64,000 nt of DNA from Zhongshania aquimaris (GCF_019312595.1 NZ_JAHWDQ010000002.1:574537-638536), one strand, 5' to 3'. Positions 35,801 through 47,764 are shown, numbered from the stretch's first letter. Notes: generated from the letters alone by a model not told the origin. Made by a program: numbers and translations.

Positions 35801-37731
35801 TTGAGGCGATGATTGACTAGGTCGTCTACGACGGTTGGGTCAGCCAGCGTCGACGTGTCCCCTAGGGTGTCTAATTCATTCGCTGCGATTTTGCGAAGAA
35901 TGCGGCGCATAATTTTACCCGAGCGCGTTTTTGGCAAACCGGGTGCCCATTGAATTAAATCTGGCTTCGCTATGGGGCCAATCTCTTGAACGCAGAGCGC
36001 GATAAGTTCTTTGATTAGCTGTTCGCTTCCTGTGATGTCATGCATTAGCGTGACGTAGGCATAAATTCCCTGACCTTTGAGGTCGTGCGGGTAGCCAACC
36101 ACAGCGGCTTCGGCGACAGCCTCGTGTAGCACCAATGCGCTCTCCACTTCAGCGGTCCCCATGCGATGGCCAGAAATATTTAAAACGTCATCGACGCGGC
36201 CGGTGATCCAGTAGTCGCCATCGGCGTCCCTGCGGGCGCCGTCGCCGGTAAAATAATATCCGGGATGGGTGCTGAAGTAGGTTTCGATCAGTCTTTGGTG
36301 GTCGCCATAGACGCTGCGAATTTGTCCAGGCCATGACCGTTTGATGACGAGTAGGCCTTCACCGGCACCCTCAATTTCATTGCCGTCGTTGTCCAGAATA
36401 GCGGGGTCTACGCCGAAGAAAGGGCGGGTGGCTGAGCCTGGTTTCATATCGATGGCGCCAGGCAGCGGCGTGAGCATATGCGCGCCGGTTTCGGTTTGCC
36501 ACCAAGTGTCTACGATGGGGCAGCGCTCCTCGCCGACGACACGGTGGTACCACTCCCACGCTTCCGGATTGATGGGTTCACCGACGGTGCCGAGTAATCG
36601 CAGGCTGCTGCGATCTGTTTTGTTAACGAATTCATCACCCGCGCCCATCAGTGCACGGAGTGCAGTTGGTGCAGTGTAGAAGATGCTGACATTGTGCTTG
36701 TCAATTACCTGCCAGCAGCGCGAGGCGTCGGGGTAGGTGGGGATGCCTTCAAACAGCAGGGTGGTCGCGCCGTTGGCCAGCGGGCCATACACGATGTAGC
36801 TGTGGCCAGTAATCCAGCCGACGTCAGCCGTGCACCAAAAAACTTCACCGTCTTTATAGTCGAAAACGTATTTGTGACTCATTGCCGATTGCAGTAAGTA
36901 GCCCGCGCTGGTGTGCAGTACGCCCTTGGGTTTGCCGGTTGAGCCAGAGGTGTAAAGAATAAATAAGGGGGCTTCGCTTTCGACCGCGACGGCGGGGCAG
37001 TCTGCAGATGCGTTTGCCACTGCGTCGTGGTAACAAATATCGCGATTATCTTGCCAAGCTATATCGCCGCCGGTGCGCTTAACCACCAGGCAGGACTCAA
37101 TACTCGGACAGTCGCGTAGTGCGAGGTCGGCATTGTTTTTGAGCGGTATTTTTTTCCCGCTGCGCAGTCCTTCGTCGGCGGTAATTAACATTTTACAATC
37201 GGCATTTTGGATGCGGTCTTTTAACGCCTCTGGCGAAAAGCCCCCGAATACCACCGAGTGAATAGCGCCGATGCGAGCGCACGCTAGCATCGCATACGCG
37301 GCCTCTGGAATCATCGGCATATAAATGCAGACGCGATCGCCTTTGGCGACCCCTTGGGCGAGTAACACGTTGGCGAGTTTGCAGACTGCGGTATGGAGTT
37401 CGCGATAAGTTATATGGCTGGAGTCCGCTGGGTCGTCACCTTCCCAGATAATGGCGGTTTGATTGCCGCGGGTCTCAAGGTGACGGTCGATACAGTTGTA
37501 GCTGACGTTTAGTTTGCCTCCGTCGAACCAGCTGGCTTCGCCCTTTTTAAAATCGTACTTGTTTACGGTGTGCCAGCGCTTATCCCAGCTCAAGAATTCG
37601 TCGGCCTGTTTTGCCCAAAAGCTGTCGGGATCTGTAAGCGATTCTTGGTACATCTCTTCATATTTGGCTTTATTGATATGAGCTTGCGCGGCAAAGGCGG
37701 CTGGAACGGGGTGGACGATAGACTTACTCAT
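35794..37731 (-). CDS. acs: Acetyl-CoA synthetase
   Basis: 645 residues from the ATG at 37731 (GCAAGG upstream), close to the usual 650; the longer frame to 37854 is non-homologous. Motifs are [19 protein letters not shown] (P-loop), [58 protein letters not shown] and the acylated-lysine region [14 protein letters not shown], the usual site of acetyl-lysine control. It makes acetyl-CoA from acetate and ATP. Confidence 0.97.
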   Translation of the reverse strand: MSKSIVHPVPAAFAAQAHINKAKYEEMYQESLTDPDSFWAKQADEFLSWDKRWHTVNKYDFKKGEASWFDGGKLNVSYNCIDRHLETRGNQTAIIWEGDDPADSSHITYRELHTAVCKLANVLLAQGVAKGDRVCIYMPMIPEAAYAMLACARIGAIHSVVFGGFSPEALKDRIQNADCKMLITADEGLRSGKKIPLKNNADLALRDCPSIESCLVVKRTGGDIAWQDNRDICYHDAVANASADCPAVAVESEAPLFILYTSGSTGKPKGVLHTSAGYLLQSAMSHKYVFDYKDGEVFWCTADVGWITGHSYIVYGPLANGATTLLFEGIPTYPDASRCWQVIDKHNVSIFYTAPTALRALMGAGDEFVNKTDRSSLRLLGTVGEPINPEAWEWYHRVVGEERCPIVDTWWQTETGAHMLTPLPGAIDMKPGSATRPFFGVDPAILDNDGNEIEGAGEGLLVIKRSWPGQIRSVYGDHQRLIETYFSTHPGYYFTGDGARRDADGDYWITGRVDDVLNISGHRMGTAEVESALVLHEAVAEAAVVGYPHDLKGQGIYAYVTLMHDITGSEQLIKELIALCVQEIGPIAKPDLIQWAPGLPKTRSGKIMRRILRKIAANELDTLGDTSTLADPTVVDDLVNHRLNK

Positions 37732-37971
37732 GACCTTGCTCTCTATAATGCGAATATTATGATTGTTGGGCTGCGGTAAGGCAGGAAACAGACCACTTTG
37801 AAAAGTGTATAAAGAGTCAGGATAACGGCTTGGCCGATAGGATTGAACCCTCAAGTAGACTAATTTTTATGGTTCATTGTGATTGTGTGACGCAGGGGTA
37901 AGCTACCGCGACTTGGCAGTTTAATATCTATTGGGGGAGTAGTGGCAGGGGCGAGCGCCTCTGCCAGTTGA

Positions 37972-38352
37972 TCAGGCGACCTGAACAGGGATGGCGTTGC
38001 TAGCGTGGCTAACGGTGTTGTCCGCATTCATATAAATAAGGCGCGGCTTGAAGTTGATTAGCTCCGCCTCTGAATATGTAGCGTAGGCACAAATAATGAT
38101 GACGTCGTCGACATTGGCTTTATGCGCCGCTGCACCGTTTATAGAAATGATGCCGCTATTGTCTTCGCCACGAATAGCATAGGTGGTGAAGCGCTCGCCA
38201 TTGGTGACGTTGTAAATTTGAATTTGTTCAAATTCACGGATGCTCGACATATCGAGCAACTTACCGTCGATGGCGCAAGATCCTTCATAGTCAAGCACGG
38301 CGTGAGTCACGCGGGCTTTGTGAAGTTTCGCTTTCAGCATAACTGACTGCAT
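37972..38352 (-). CDS. panD: Aspartate 1-decarboxylase
   Basis: 126 residues from 38352, with AAGGAA upstream, equal to the E. coli length; the reading frame to 38430 overlaps panC and is not used. The self-processing site YEGSC (Gly24-Ser25) generates the pyruvoyl cofactor. [12 protein letters not shown] and [19 protein letters not shown] match the family. It supplies beta-alanine to PanC. It is the last gene of the panB-panC-panD run, 34 bp after panC. Confidence 0.97.
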   Translation of the reverse strand: MQSVMLKAKLHKARVTHAVLDYEGSCAIDGKLLDMSSIREFEQIQIYNVTNGERFTTYAIRGEDNSGIISINGAAAHKANVDDVIIICAYATYSEAELINFKPRLIYMNADNTVSHASNAIPVQVA

Positions 38353-38386
38353 AACGCTGTTCCTTTCTCTATCGGTCTTAACTGGC

Positions 38387-39271
38387 TTAATTAGCGGCCA
38401 GCATTCCCCAGTCGGCGCTGGGGTTAACATTCAGGGTGACGTTGTCGATCAAACGCGTACTGCCAAGCTTGGCCGCGGCGAGTATGACCACTTCTTCGGT
38501 GTCCAGATCAACTGGACGCAGAGTACGCGCATCGCAAATAGTAAAGTAGTCAGACTCTAGGCCAGCCTTATTCAGGCTGATTTTGGCGTGCTGTTCTAAT
38601 TTACTGTAGCTGTCGTACCCGCAGGCAATTGCCTCTCGAGTTTCCTGTAACACACGATGTAAAACCGGTGCAATTCTGCGCTGGTCGGCATTGAGATAGC
38701 CATTGCGCGAACTTAGCGCTAAGCCGTCGTCTGCTCGCGCAGTCGCCACACCAACGATGTTGATGGGCATACACAGATCGCGCACCATTTTACGGATAAC
38801 GCTAAGTTGCTGAAAATCCTTTTCGCCAAACACCGCGGTGTCTGGTTGCACGATATTAAAAAGCTTGGCCACTACTGTTGCGACGCCGGTAAAGTGCCCC
38901 GGACGACTTGCACCGCAGTGGTCGTCAGACAGCTCTGGCACAGAAATTTTGCTGTGGCTGTCCATGCCTTCCGGGTAAATTTCGCTTACCTGGGGAAGGA
39001 ATAAAAATTGTGCGCCGGCGGCAAACAACTTTTCTTTGTCTGCGGCCAGGGTGCGTGGGTAGCTGCTGAGATCTTCGTTGGCGCCAAACTGCAGCGGGTT
39101 AACAAAGATACTGACTACTACGATGTCAGCGTGCTGGCTTGCTCGCTGTACAAGGCGCAGATGTCCCTCGTGCAGATTGCCCATAGTTGGTACAAAGGCG
39201 ACGGTTTTACCCGCGCGTCTTCCCGTATTTAGAGCGGCCCTTAGTGATGCGGCTGTGCTATATGTTTTCAT
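38387..39271 (-). CDS. panC: Pantoate-beta-alanine ligase
   Basis: 294 residues from ATG 39271 (AGGTGG upstream); the longer frame to 39358 lacks homology. Family motifs are [16 protein letters not shown] (HxGH nucleotide motif), [29 protein letters not shown] and ALSSRNGYL. It condenses pantoate with beta-alanine. There is an unusually long 266-bp gap to panB containing TGTTAC-type repeats. Confidence 0.97.
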   Translation of the reverse strand: MKTYSTAASLRAALNTGRRAGKTVAFVPTMGNLHEGHLRLVQRASQHADIVVVSIFVNPLQFGANEDLSSYPRTLAADKEKLFAAGAQFLFLPQVSEIYPEGMDSHSKISVPELSDDHCGASRPGHFTGVATVVAKLFNIVQPDTAVFGEKDFQQLSVIRKMVRDLCMPINIVGVATARADDGLALSSRNGYLNADQRRIAPVLHRVLQETREAIACGYDSYSKLEQHAKISLNKAGLESDYFTICDARTLRPVDLDTEEVVILAAAKLGSTRLIDNVTLNVNPSADWGMLAAN

Positions 39272-39466
39272 ACCACCTAACTTCCCAATCTCATACTTCG
39301 CAGGGCGAAGGTAGTTTGCTGTGAAGTCAGTCCGCGCACATCGCGGGCTGGCGACCAATACACTGGCAATAAGGCCTTTAAAAGCTGAAAAGATTGTTCA
39401 TAATCTGATCAGTTTGGCCAGTGGCGGGCAAGTATGCCCCAATCGGAATGGCCGTTCAATGCTTTG

Positions 39467-39519
39467 GTAACAAAAAAATCATGACTTTGTTACCTCAAAA
39501 AATGTTCCCCGAGGTAACA
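39467..39519. promoter_or_regulatory. TGTTAC/GTAACA half-site cluster between panB and panC
   Basis: GTAACA at 39467-39472, TGTTAC at 39488-39493 and GTAACA at 39514-39519. The last two form a perfect 9-bp inverted repeat (TGTTACCTC-N14-GAGGTAACA). The half-site is the one repeated upstream of the CrcZ-like RNA, so CbrB or a similar regulator may bind. It could also form an RNA hairpin in the pan transcript. Confidence 0.4.
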
Positions 39520-39537
39520 GTTTAGGATTATAAACCC

Positions 39538-40329
39538 TTAGTCAAAACTATGCTCCTCTGCGGGGAAGCTGCTGTCAATGACCGCGTCATTATAGCGTTT
39601 CAGGGCATCTTCTACACCGTGACTGCCCTCCGCAAAGTTACGTACAAACTTTGCGGTTTTCTCGGTGATACCCAGTAAGTCGTGTAACACCAGTACCTGG
39701 GCGTCGGTGGCATTGCCGGCTCCAATGCCAATTACGGGGATTTTTAGCTCAGCGGTGATTTCGGCGGCGAGTTTGCGGGGTACGCACTCAAGTACCAACA
39801 TCGCTGCGCCAGCGGCTTCTAGCGCTATCGCGTCAGCGAGAATGGCTTGCGCTTGTCTGTCGTCGCGTCCCTGCACACGGTAGCCTCCGAGTACGTTAAC
39901 GGATTGCGGGGTGAGCCCTAGGTGGCCGCACACGGGAATTCCGGCTTGATTAAGCAGTGTTACGCTTGCTGCTAGCCAGCTACCACCCTCGATTTTTACC
40001 ATGTGCGCGCCTGCGCGCATTAATGTGGCGGCGTTGTCGGCACATTGTTGCGGGCTATTATAGCTGCCAAAGGGCATGTCGCTGATGATGAGGGGCTGCT
40101 GGCAGCCACGTGCGACACAGCGGGTGTGGTAGGCCATGTCATCAATGGTGACAGGTAGTGTGGAATCGCGCCCCTGCAGCACCATGCCGAGTGAGTCGCC
40201 GACGAGAATTGCGTCAATGCCCGCTTTTTCGACGAGTCTGGCAAAGCTTGCGTCGTAGCACGTCACTACCGCAAATTTTTCCTGCTGTTGCTTCTTGGTT
40301 AGCAGTTTGAGGATGTTGACCTTGCTCAT
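39538..40329 (-). CDS. panB: 3-methyl-2-oxobutanoate hydroxymethyltransferase
   Basis: 263 residues with [55 protein letters not shown] (metal and substrate residues), [18 protein letters not shown] and [18 protein letters not shown]. It is the first committed step of pantothenate synthesis. It starts 18 bp after the deoxynucleoside kinase gene in the pcnB-folK-kinase-pan operon. Confidence 0.97.
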   Translation of the reverse strand: MSKVNILKLLTKKQQQEKFAVVTCYDASFARLVEKAGIDAILVGDSLGMVLQGRDSTLPVTIDDMAYHTRCVARGCQQPLIISDMPFGSYNSPQQCADNAATLMRAGAHMVKIEGGSWLAASVTLLNQAGIPVCGHLGLTPQSVNVLGGYRVQGRDDRQAQAILADAIALEAAGAAMLVLECVPRKLAAEITAELKIPVIGIGAGNATDAQVLVLHDLLGITEKTAKFVRNFAEGSHGVEDALKRYNDAVIDSSFPAEEHSFD

Positions 40330-40347
40330 GGAGTGCCTCGCAGGTAC

Positions 40348-41028
40348 TTAAAAAAATGTGGGGTTAAAGTAATGGCGACCGCTTGGTATTTCCAGTAGAT
40401 ATTTTAATAATTGCTCATATTGGCGGTCGTTGTTGGCGAAATCGATGTCACTGGCATTAATGATGAGCAGTGGCGAGTCGTTGTATGACAGGAAAAACTC
40501 ACTGTAAGCGGCATTAACCTGTTCTAGATAGTCGCCACTCATACTCTGTTCAAACTGCACGCCGCGGTGCTGTATACGCTCTTTTAGAACCTTTACCGGA
40601 GCTTGTAAATAAATCACCAAGTCTGGGGTTGGAATATCAACCTGCACCTGTTGATAAACTTTTTTGTATAGCTCCAGCTCATTGGCGTCGAGCGTGATTT
40701 GCGCGAACAGAGGGTCTTTCTGAAAGAGAAAGTCTGCGATATGAGTTTGGTTAAACATATCGCTTTGGCGCAAGTCACTGAGCTGCTGGGCGCGCTGAAA
40801 CAAGAAAAATAACTGGGCTGATAGTGCGGCATGACGCTGATTGGCGTAAAAGCGCTCTAGAAACGGGTTGTCCTCTGCTTTTTCGAGCAGCGTGTGGTAG
40901 CCGAGTGATTCCGCTAGGCGTCGCGTCAGGGTGCTTTTGCCAACGCCGATGGGGCCTTCAATCGCGATAAAGCACGGCGGCTTCTCGGCATTGATGATGG
41001 GCTCGTTAGGGTGTGATCGCTTTATCAT
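40348..41028 (-). CDS. Deoxynucleoside kinase family protein
   Basis: 226 residues. The P-loop IAIEGPIGVGKSTLTRRLAE is followed by an ERS-like and DLVIYLQAPVKVLKERIQHRGVQFEQSM lid region, as in dGK/dAK-type kinases. It phosphorylates deoxynucleosides for salvage; specificity is not visible. The start at 41028 overlaps folK by 23 bp. Conservation between folK and panB is also seen in Pseudomonas. Confidence 0.9.
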   Translation of the reverse strand: MIKRSHPNEPIINAEKPPCFIAIEGPIGVGKSTLTRRLAESLGYHTLLEKAEDNPFLERFYANQRHAALSAQLFFLFQRAQQLSDLRQSDMFNQTHIADFLFQKDPLFAQITLDANELELYKKVYQQVQVDIPTPDLVIYLQAPVKVLKERIQHRGVQFEQSMSGDYLEQVNAAYSEFFLSYNDSPLLIINASDIDFANNDRQYEQLLKYLLEIPSGRHYFNPTFF

Positions 41029-41509
41029 CTGGTGCTAAAACCCATAAATTGTCGTTGTCGGAATAGTGTATATCGGTGTTCTCGCCCAAATAGTGGCGAA
41101 GTAGCTCGGGTGGTGCAATATCTGCGAGTGGGCGTAGCACAAAGTCCCTACTGAACATTCTGGGGTGTGGGACAATAAGTTCTGGCGTTTGAATATTTGC
41201 AGTGCCGTATAACAGCAGGTCTAGATCCAATGTTCTGGCCGCCCAGCGAATCTCGCGCTGTCTATGGTGCTGGGACTCTATGGACTGCAGGGTGGCTAGA
41301 AGCTTTGGCGCTGTGAGTGTCGTGTCGATAGCGATAACGGCATTGACATAGTTGTCCTGTTCTCCGGGGCCAATCGCGATCGATCCATAGAGCCGAGATT
41401 GCGAAATTAAAGTGCAATCTGGGATGTTGGCAAGGGTCGTTATTGCCGTCAAAACTTGCTCTTTGGGCAGGTTTAAGTTGCTGCCCAGCGCAATATAGCT
41501 TCGAATCAT
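41006..41509 (-). CDS. folK: 2-amino-4-hydroxy-6-hydroxymethyldihydropteridine pyrophosphokinase
   Basis: 167 residues with HPPK motifs: YIALGSNLNLPKEQ at the start, and RWAARTLDLDLLLYG with LIVPHPRMFSRDFVLRPLADIAP. It is an enzyme of folate synthesis. Its ATG overlaps the pcnB stop (ATGA, 41506-41509), so it is translationally coupled to pcnB. Confidence 0.95.
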   Translation of the reverse strand: MIRSYIALGSNLNLPKEQVLTAITTLANIPDCTLISQSRLYGSIAIGPGEQDNYVNAVIAIDTTLTAPKLLATLQSIESQHHRQREIRWAARTLDLDLLLYGTANIQTPELIVPHPRMFSRDFVLRPLADIAPPELLRHYLGENTDIHYSDNDNLWVLAPDDKAITP

Positions 41510-42879
41510 CTGGGCTTGCGGGGGCGGCGGCGTCGCGGAGCGCGAGGTTTTTCACCAGCGGGAACCTGAGTGAGCATGGCGCCACGGGTGTCTGCATGAG
41601 CCTCTTGGAATGCCAGCCACCACTGTCCTAATCCTGCCTCTACTTCTCCTGCTTGTTCGCGCAAAAGTAGGAAGTCGAAGCCCGCTCGGAAATAGCGATG
41701 ATCTAAAAGTAACTCGGCGCGCTTGCCTGTGCGGCGGGTGAGTCGGCACTGTAATTCCCATATGTCGCGCATTGGCAAAGAAAATCGCTTGGGAATGGCA
41801 ACAGTTTGCTGTTGTTTATGCAATACGCGCTCGGCGGCTTGGTGTAGTGCTGGAATTTCTGGAACACCGCTATCCAGAATTTCTTTGTGAATACGTTTTA
41901 CGACTGGCCAAAGTAGTACCGCGTAGATAAATGCCGGTGTGACGTGTTTATCTTCGGCAATTCTCGCGTCGGTATTGATGAGGCCTTGTTGAATAATCGC
42001 CTCTGCAGCCGGCTCGTGCTGATTCAGCATTTTTTGGGTTGCGGGGAACAGCGGGCTGAACAGACCGTAGCGCTGCAAAAGCGCGTAAGTTTGAATGCCC
42101 TGGCCAGACATTAGGAGCTTGATCACTTCATCAAACATCCGCGCTGCGGAAATGTCGGTCAGCAGTGGTGCCAGGCGTTTCAGTGGCTCTTCGGTGCGTT
42201 GTTCGATATCAAAGTTGAGCTTGGCGGCAAAGCGGACAACTCTGAGCATTCTGACGGGATCTTCGCGATAGCGTGTCTCAGGATCGCCGATAATGCGTAT
42301 GAGCTTGCGCTCTAAGTCTTGCATGCCGCCAACATAATCGTAAACGCAGAAGTCGCGACTTGAATAATAGAGGGCGTTGATGCTTAGGTCGCGGCGTGCA
42401 GCATCTTCTTCCACCGATCCGTAAACATTGTCACGGGTAAGCATGCCTGATTCAGTGCGGGCGGAGTGCTTGTTGCGCTGAGCGCTGGAGGCGGGGGCGT
42501 CGTGGCCGCCCCGAAACGTGGTGACCTCAATGATTTCGTTGCCGAAGCGCACGTGCACAATGCGAAACCGGCGGCCGATGATTCGGCTGTTGCGGAATGC
42601 ACCGCGAACTTGCTCAGGAGTGGCATTGGTCGCGATGTCAAAATCTTTGGGTTGGCCGCCCAAAAGCAAGTCGCGAACGCCGCCGCCCACTAAGTAGGCA
42701 TCGAAGCCCTCTTCGTTTAGGCGTCGAATAACTTTAATTGCGGCGTCGCTGATATTTTTGCGGGAAACGCAGTGCTCATCTCGCGGAATAATGGTCGCGG
42801 AGTTTGGCGCGTATTGGGTGGGTTTGGAAAACTTGCCAGAGAGTTTTTTCCAGAGCCCGGTCACGGAGCTAGATGTCAT
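41506..42879 (-). CDS. pcnB: Poly(A) polymerase I
   Basis: 457 residues. The nucleotidyltransferase head has FDAYLVGGGVRDLLLGGQPKDFDIATNA (GG and DxD metal motif), then RIIGRRFRIVHVRFGNEIIEVTTFRGG and RRDLSINALYY. The C-terminus ends in a basic Arg/Pro/Lys tail (APRRRRPRKPR) for RNA binding. It adds 3' A-tails that mark RNA for decay. No clear SD precedes ATG 42879; the long N-terminus is usual for bacterial PcnB. The CrcZ-like gene is immediately upstream. Confidence 0.95.
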   Translation of the reverse strand: MTSSSVTGLWKKLSGKFSKPTQYAPNSATIIPRDEHCVSRKNISDAAIKVIRRLNEEGFDAYLVGGGVRDLLLGGQPKDFDIATNATPEQVRGAFRNSRIIGRRFRIVHVRFGNEIIEVTTFRGGHDAPASSAQRNKHSARTESGMLTRDNVYGSVEEDAARRDLSINALYYSSRDFCVYDYVGGMQDLERKLIRIIGDPETRYREDPVRMLRVVRFAAKLNFDIEQRTEEPLKRLAPLLTDISAARMFDEVIKLLMSGQGIQTYALLQRYGLFSPLFPATQKMLNQHEPAAEAIIQQGLINTDARIAEDKHVTPAFIYAVLLWPVVKRIHKEILDSGVPEIPALHQAAERVLHKQQQTVAIPKRFSLPMRDIWELQCRLTRRTGKRAELLLDHRYFRAGFDFLLLREQAGEVEAGLGQWWLAFQEAHADTRGAMLTQVPAGEKPRAPRRRRPRKPR

Positions 42880-43012
42880 TGATGTCTGTGCTTAGCCGAT
42901 AACTATTATGAAGCCGGTATTCTAGCACAGGCTTATTTCTAGTGTTGTTAAAGGATTGGTGGAATTTAGGCTTGGCTGTGCAACTAAAGGGAAGTTAAAT
43001 TTTGGGGCTTCT

Positions 43013-43126
43013 AAAACGAAGAAGGGGAAAACATTGTCTTCCCCACCCAGGTCTCTTTGCTTTTGTATTATTATTATTCTTTCTCTGTTTTCTTATTATT
43101 ATTTTGTTTTTTTATTATTCTTCGCT
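43013..43126 (-). ncRNA. crcZ: CrcZ-like Hfq/Crc-decoy small RNA
   Basis: It lies between cbrB and pcnB, the exact crcZ position in Pseudomonas. A sigma-54 promoter (43137-43152) sets a start near 43126, and a terminator hairpin (43024-43044, then TTCTTCGTTTT) ends it near 43013, giving about 114 nt. The RNA carries three A-rich clusters: AAGAATAATAA (43122-43112), AAATAATAATAAG (43104-43092) and AAAGAATAATAATAATAC (43082-43065). Each holds perfect AANAANAA motifs, the target of the Hfq/Crc complex. CrcZ in Pseudomonas titrates Hfq/Crc and relieves catabolite repression under CbrB control. The RNA is shorter than the roughly 370-410 nt Pseudomonas CrcZ. Symbol by position and architecture, not by sequence alignment. 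Confidence 0.8.
43024..43044 (-). terminator. Terminator of the CrcZ-like RNA
   Basis: Read on the minus strand: GGGGAA, 9-base loop region, TTCCCC, then TTCTTCGTTTT. The short GC-rich stem with a U-rich tail fits an Hfq-type sRNA 3' end. Confidence 0.8.
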
Positions 43127-43136
43127 CCCAATATAG

Positions 43137-43152
43137 AGCATATGCCGTGCCA
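43137..43152 (-). promoter_or_regulatory. Sigma-54 promoter of the CrcZ-like RNA
   Basis: The minus strand reads TGGCACGGCATATGCT: GG at -24 and GC at -12 with the correct spacing against TGGCACG-N4-TTGCW. No other match of this quality was noticed in the window, and it sits just downstream of an enhancer-binding activator gene (cbrB). Confidence 0.85.
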
Positions 43153-43226
43153 GTTTTGTTTTTTCTTTTACTATCAGTACCTTACTGTTTTTTATGCTCG
43201 TATCCAGGCTTTGCATATTTGTGAAT

Positions 43227-43275
43227 TGTTACCTTACTAAACGCCCTTTGTTACGATTGCTTGTGGCGGGTAACG
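43227..43275. promoter_or_regulatory. Phased TGTTAC half-sites, candidate CbrB enhancer
   Basis: TGTTAC at 43227-43232 and 43249-43254, and GTAACG at 43270-43275, spaced 22 and 21 bp. The last two form an inverted repeat with a 15-bp spacer. As I recall, CbrB binds an inverted TGTTAC/GTAACA repeat with a spacer of about 14-16 bp. The cluster is about 75-140 bp upstream of the -24 box, a normal enhancer distance. Confidence 0.6.
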
Positions 43276-43288
43276 CCTCAGTTTAATT

Positions 43289-44728
<1,440 letters not shown>

Positions 44729-44806
44729 AATTCTCTCCGTGGGTTTGTTCAGCGATTACCGAACAGGCGCGTAGCCGAACAACATAACGCGATCAGCCGA
44801 ATAATT

Positions 44807-47764
44807 CTAGTTTGACTCGGTGTCGTTTAGCATGAGTCGGATATGGATACGGGTTCCGTAGCTGCCAAATTCCGGCACTGGACTTTCAATGCTGATCTCG
44901 CCGCCTAGATCATTGATAATGTTGTAGACCAAGGCAAGGCCTAGGCCGGTGCCTTTGCCGGGGTCTTTGGTGGTAAAGAATGGTTCGAATATCCGGTCTT
45001 GCAATTTTTGGTCGATACCTGTGCCGTGATCTGTCACCGTAATACGCGCATTGGGAGTGTCTGATTGTGCGTTTATGGTGATCATTGCGTTGTCGCTACT
45101 TGCATCTCGGGCATTGGATAGTAGGTTAATAAATACCTGCATTAATCGCTGGGTGTCGCCGTGCACAACAATATCGACGGGGCAGTTGTTGTTGTAGTGA
45201 ATTTGGCGGGCTTCATTGTCTAGGCTTAGTAGTTGTATCGCCTCGGACACGCAGTTGCGGATGTTGACGGCTTCCGTTGCTTGCGATGGTGCTTCGCGAC
45301 CAGTGTGAGCAAAATTGACTAGGCTGTGCACAATGCTGCTAATGCGCTGAGTTTGCTTAACGATTTGCGAGGCGGTTTCCAGGGTGTCTGGGTTTTCGGT
45401 TTCATAGCGTAGGTTTTGAGCGAGACAGGCAATGCCGGTGACCGGATTGCCTATTTCGTGGGCGACACCTGCCGCGAGCCGGCCGATTGAGGCGAGTCGC
45501 TCTTGGTGAGTGAGCTCGTGCTCCAGTAGTTGGGTGTCAGTAATATCTTCGACTACCACGATCAATTCGTCGCGGCCCCACATCTGTGATTCAGTTCGAT
45601 GTAAATTAAGCCAGCGCAAACCTTTTTCAGTCTCCAGGCAAAACTTACTGCGGTGCAAGTCACTACTCGCTAAAAAGCCAATTAAACAATTGGCCCACGG
45701 TGCGGATATGCCAGAGAGGCGAGAGCCAGTGACGTCGCTAGATTTAATAGCCGTTATATCAGCCATGGACATATTCCACAGCAAAATTTCTTGGTCTCGC
45801 CCTAGGGCGCAGACACCAATAGGAAGGTCTTCCAGCGTTTGCCGATGGTAGCGGCGAAGACTGTCGAGGTCGGCGGCAAGGCCCGTGAGGTTGGTTTGGT
45901 AACGTTCCAGACGTTCTTCGATATAGGTTATGTCTTCACTGCTGCCTAAAACACTATCCGTATAGGGCAGTACGCGATCAATAACCCGCCTGGCGCTGGA
46001 GGGGCCGACTAACGATGATAAGTTGATTTCTATTCTGTCGCGGATGCGGCGCAGGGCGTAAGGGCGTGTTTCTAGCTCATTAAGTTGTAGCTCGTCTAAT
46101 GCCCGTCTAAATTCCTGCTCGGCGGCGTGGTCTCCGAGTGCCTCTTGTAAGCGCTGCCGTATTTCGGCTGCAGATTGTAGATTTAGTGTGTGGCGGCTGG
46201 GGCGGTTAAGGTCGTCTAGTGTGCAGGCTTCCGCCGCGCTGCGCTCTTCACTAGAGGTTTCACTAAATATGGAAACAATAATGAAAAATGCGCTGTTAAG
46301 GCCTAGTGATAAACTGGCCACGACAACCCAGAATAAGTCGCGGTCGAGTGAATTGATATACAGCTTTTCTAGATAGGCGGGGTGCTCATTGCTGAACATG
46401 GGTATCAGTAATCCCAGCGCCCACACAATAAAGCCGGCAGTCAGGCCGCAGATAAAACCGTTTCGATTGGCCCGCGGCCAGTACAGCACAGCGAGCACGC
46501 CTGGCAGAAATTGCAGGCATCCACCGGCGGAAGCCATCGTAAGATTTGTGAGTGTTTGAGTGTCGCCGATTAACTCATAGAAAATAAAGCCGATTAAAAT
46601 GATAGCGCATATTAGTAGCTGGCGAGTCATCAGCAGCCAGCGATAGATGTCAACGTTGCGGCCTTTGGGGCGCAGGATTGGCAATACTAAATGGTTCAGG
46701 CTCATGGACGCGAGTGCGAGCGTGGTCACAATGATGGCGCCGCTTGCAGCCGAGAGACCGCCTAGGTAAATCAGCGTTGTTAGCCATATGTTTTCTATAT
46801 TTAAAGACAGGCCAAGTGCGAAATAATCTGTGGCGATGGTTAGTCCCGACGCTTTCCCTGCCCAGAGTATGGGGAGTACAGGTAGGCTGATAACGAGGAG
46901 AAATAGAGGTAGTCCCCAGCTTGCAGTGATGAGGTTTTGGCGACTGGGATTCTCCGCAAACAGCATATGGAAAACATGTGGCATACAGACTGAGGCGGCG
47001 AAGAACATAATTAGCATTAGTCGGTTGGTGTCGCCGGACTGCGGGGCGCTAAGTTCCCTGAGTACGCTAGGGTTGCTGTTTAGCCACTCTTGTAATCCAT
47101 TGAAGCTGCCAAACACAGACACTACGGCGACAGCGCCGACCAGCACAATGGCTAGCATTTTGATAATGGATTCAAACGCGAGCGCGACCACTAAACCGCG
47201 GTGGCTGTCTTTGGAGGCGAGGTTGCGCGATCCGAATAAGATTGTGAATATCGTAATCACGACACAAAAAAGTAGTGCGGTGAGGTTTTTGAAATGGGGT
47301 TGGTCGCCCATTAACGCGTCGCCAGCACTTAGAATCAATGTGGATTCAGAGACTATTTTTATTTGGATGGCGAGAAGGGGCCAAACGGCAAGCGCTAAGA
47401 ATAATGTGGCTAGCGAGCCGGCCCAAGAACTGCGGAAACGGAAACTAAGTAAGTCAGCGAGTGAGTTAAGCCGGTAGCTTTTACAAATCTGATGCAGTGG
47501 TGCGAGTAGTATGGGAAGGAGAATTAACGCCGCCGAAATCCCAATGTAGTAGTTTAGGAAGCTATAGCCATAGCGCTCTGCAAAGCCGACGGCGCCGTAA
47601 ACAGCGAAGCCGCTGGCGTAAACTCCCAAGGATAAAACGTAGACGCTGGGGTGGTTGACCAGTCGCGATGGCAGTAATTGGCGCTCGGTGGCGTAGGCGA
47701 TAGCAAACAGCAGCAGTAGATAGCCAATGCCGATAAAAAACAGGGTGTTGAGGCTAAGGGTCAT
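44807..47764 (-). CDS. cbrA: Sensor histidine kinase with sodium/solute symporter domain, CbrA
   Basis: 985 residues from ATG 47764, inside the 3' end of cbrX. The N-terminal about 500 residues are an SSS-family symporter bundle (about 13 spans). A STAC-like linker and a PAS region ([25 protein letters not shown]) follow. The kinase core has H-box [17 protein letters not shown] (His near 768), N-box [12 protein letters not shown], and [10 protein letters not shown]. In Pseudomonas CbrA senses carbon/nitrogen balance and takes up histidine. It is part of dksA-gluQ-cbrX-cbrA-cbrB. Confidence 0.93.
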   Translation of the reverse strand: MTLSLNTLFFIGIGYLLLLFAIAYATERQLLPSRLVNHPSVYVLSLGVYASGFAVYGAVGFAERYGYSFLNYYIGISAALILLPILLAPLHQICKSYRLNSLADLLSFRFRSSWAGSLATLFLALAVWPLLAIQIKIVSESTLILSAGDALMGDQPHFKNLTALLFCVVITIFTILFGSRNLASKDSHRGLVVALAFESIIKMLAIVLVGAVAVVSVFGSFNGLQEWLNSNPSVLRELSAPQSGDTNRLMLIMFFAASVCMPHVFHMLFAENPSRQNLITASWGLPLFLLVISLPVLPILWAGKASGLTIATDYFALGLSLNIENIWLTTLIYLGGLSAASGAIIVTTLALASMSLNHLVLPILRPKGRNVDIYRWLLMTRQLLICAIILIGFIFYELIGDTQTLTNLTMASAGGCLQFLPGVLAVLYWPRANRNGFICGLTAGFIVWALGLLIPMFSNEHPAYLEKLYINSLDRDLFWVVVASLSLGLNSAFFIIVSIFSETSSEERSAAEACTLDDLNRPSRHTLNLQSAAEIRQRLQEALGDHAAEQEFRRALDELQLNELETRPYALRRIRDRIEINLSSLVGPSSARRVIDRVLPYTDSVLGSSEDITYIEERLERYQTNLTGLAADLDSLRRYHRQTLEDLPIGVCALGRDQEILLWNMSMADITAIKSSDVTGSRLSGISAPWANCLIGFLASSDLHRSKFCLETEKGLRWLNLHRTESQMWGRDELIVVVEDITDTQLLEHELTHQERLASIGRLAAGVAHEIGNPVTGIACLAQNLRYETENPDTLETASQIVKQTQRISSIVHSLVNFAHTGREAPSQATEAVNIRNCVSEAIQLLSLDNEARQIHYNNNCPVDIVVHGDTQRLMQVFINLLSNARDASSDNAMITINAQSDTPNARITVTDHGTGIDQKLQDRIFEPFFTTKDPGKGTGLGLALVYNIINDLGGEISIESPVPEFGSYGTRIHIRLMLNDTESN

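Noticed and set aside
37835..37860. tRNA-like GGTTCAATCC on the minus strand upstream of acs
   Set aside because: The T-arm flanks do not pair and no D-arm, anticodon arm or acceptor stem can be drawn.
39420..39450. Possible sigma-54 promoter in the panB-panC gap
   Set aside because: GG and GC elements on both strands are one base off the required spacing.
42956..43240. 94-codon plus-strand ORF across the CrcZ-like region
   Set aside because: It is a low-complexity translation of the T-rich complement of the sRNA (Phe/Ile/Leu runs), and the sigma-54 promoter and terminator explain the region better.
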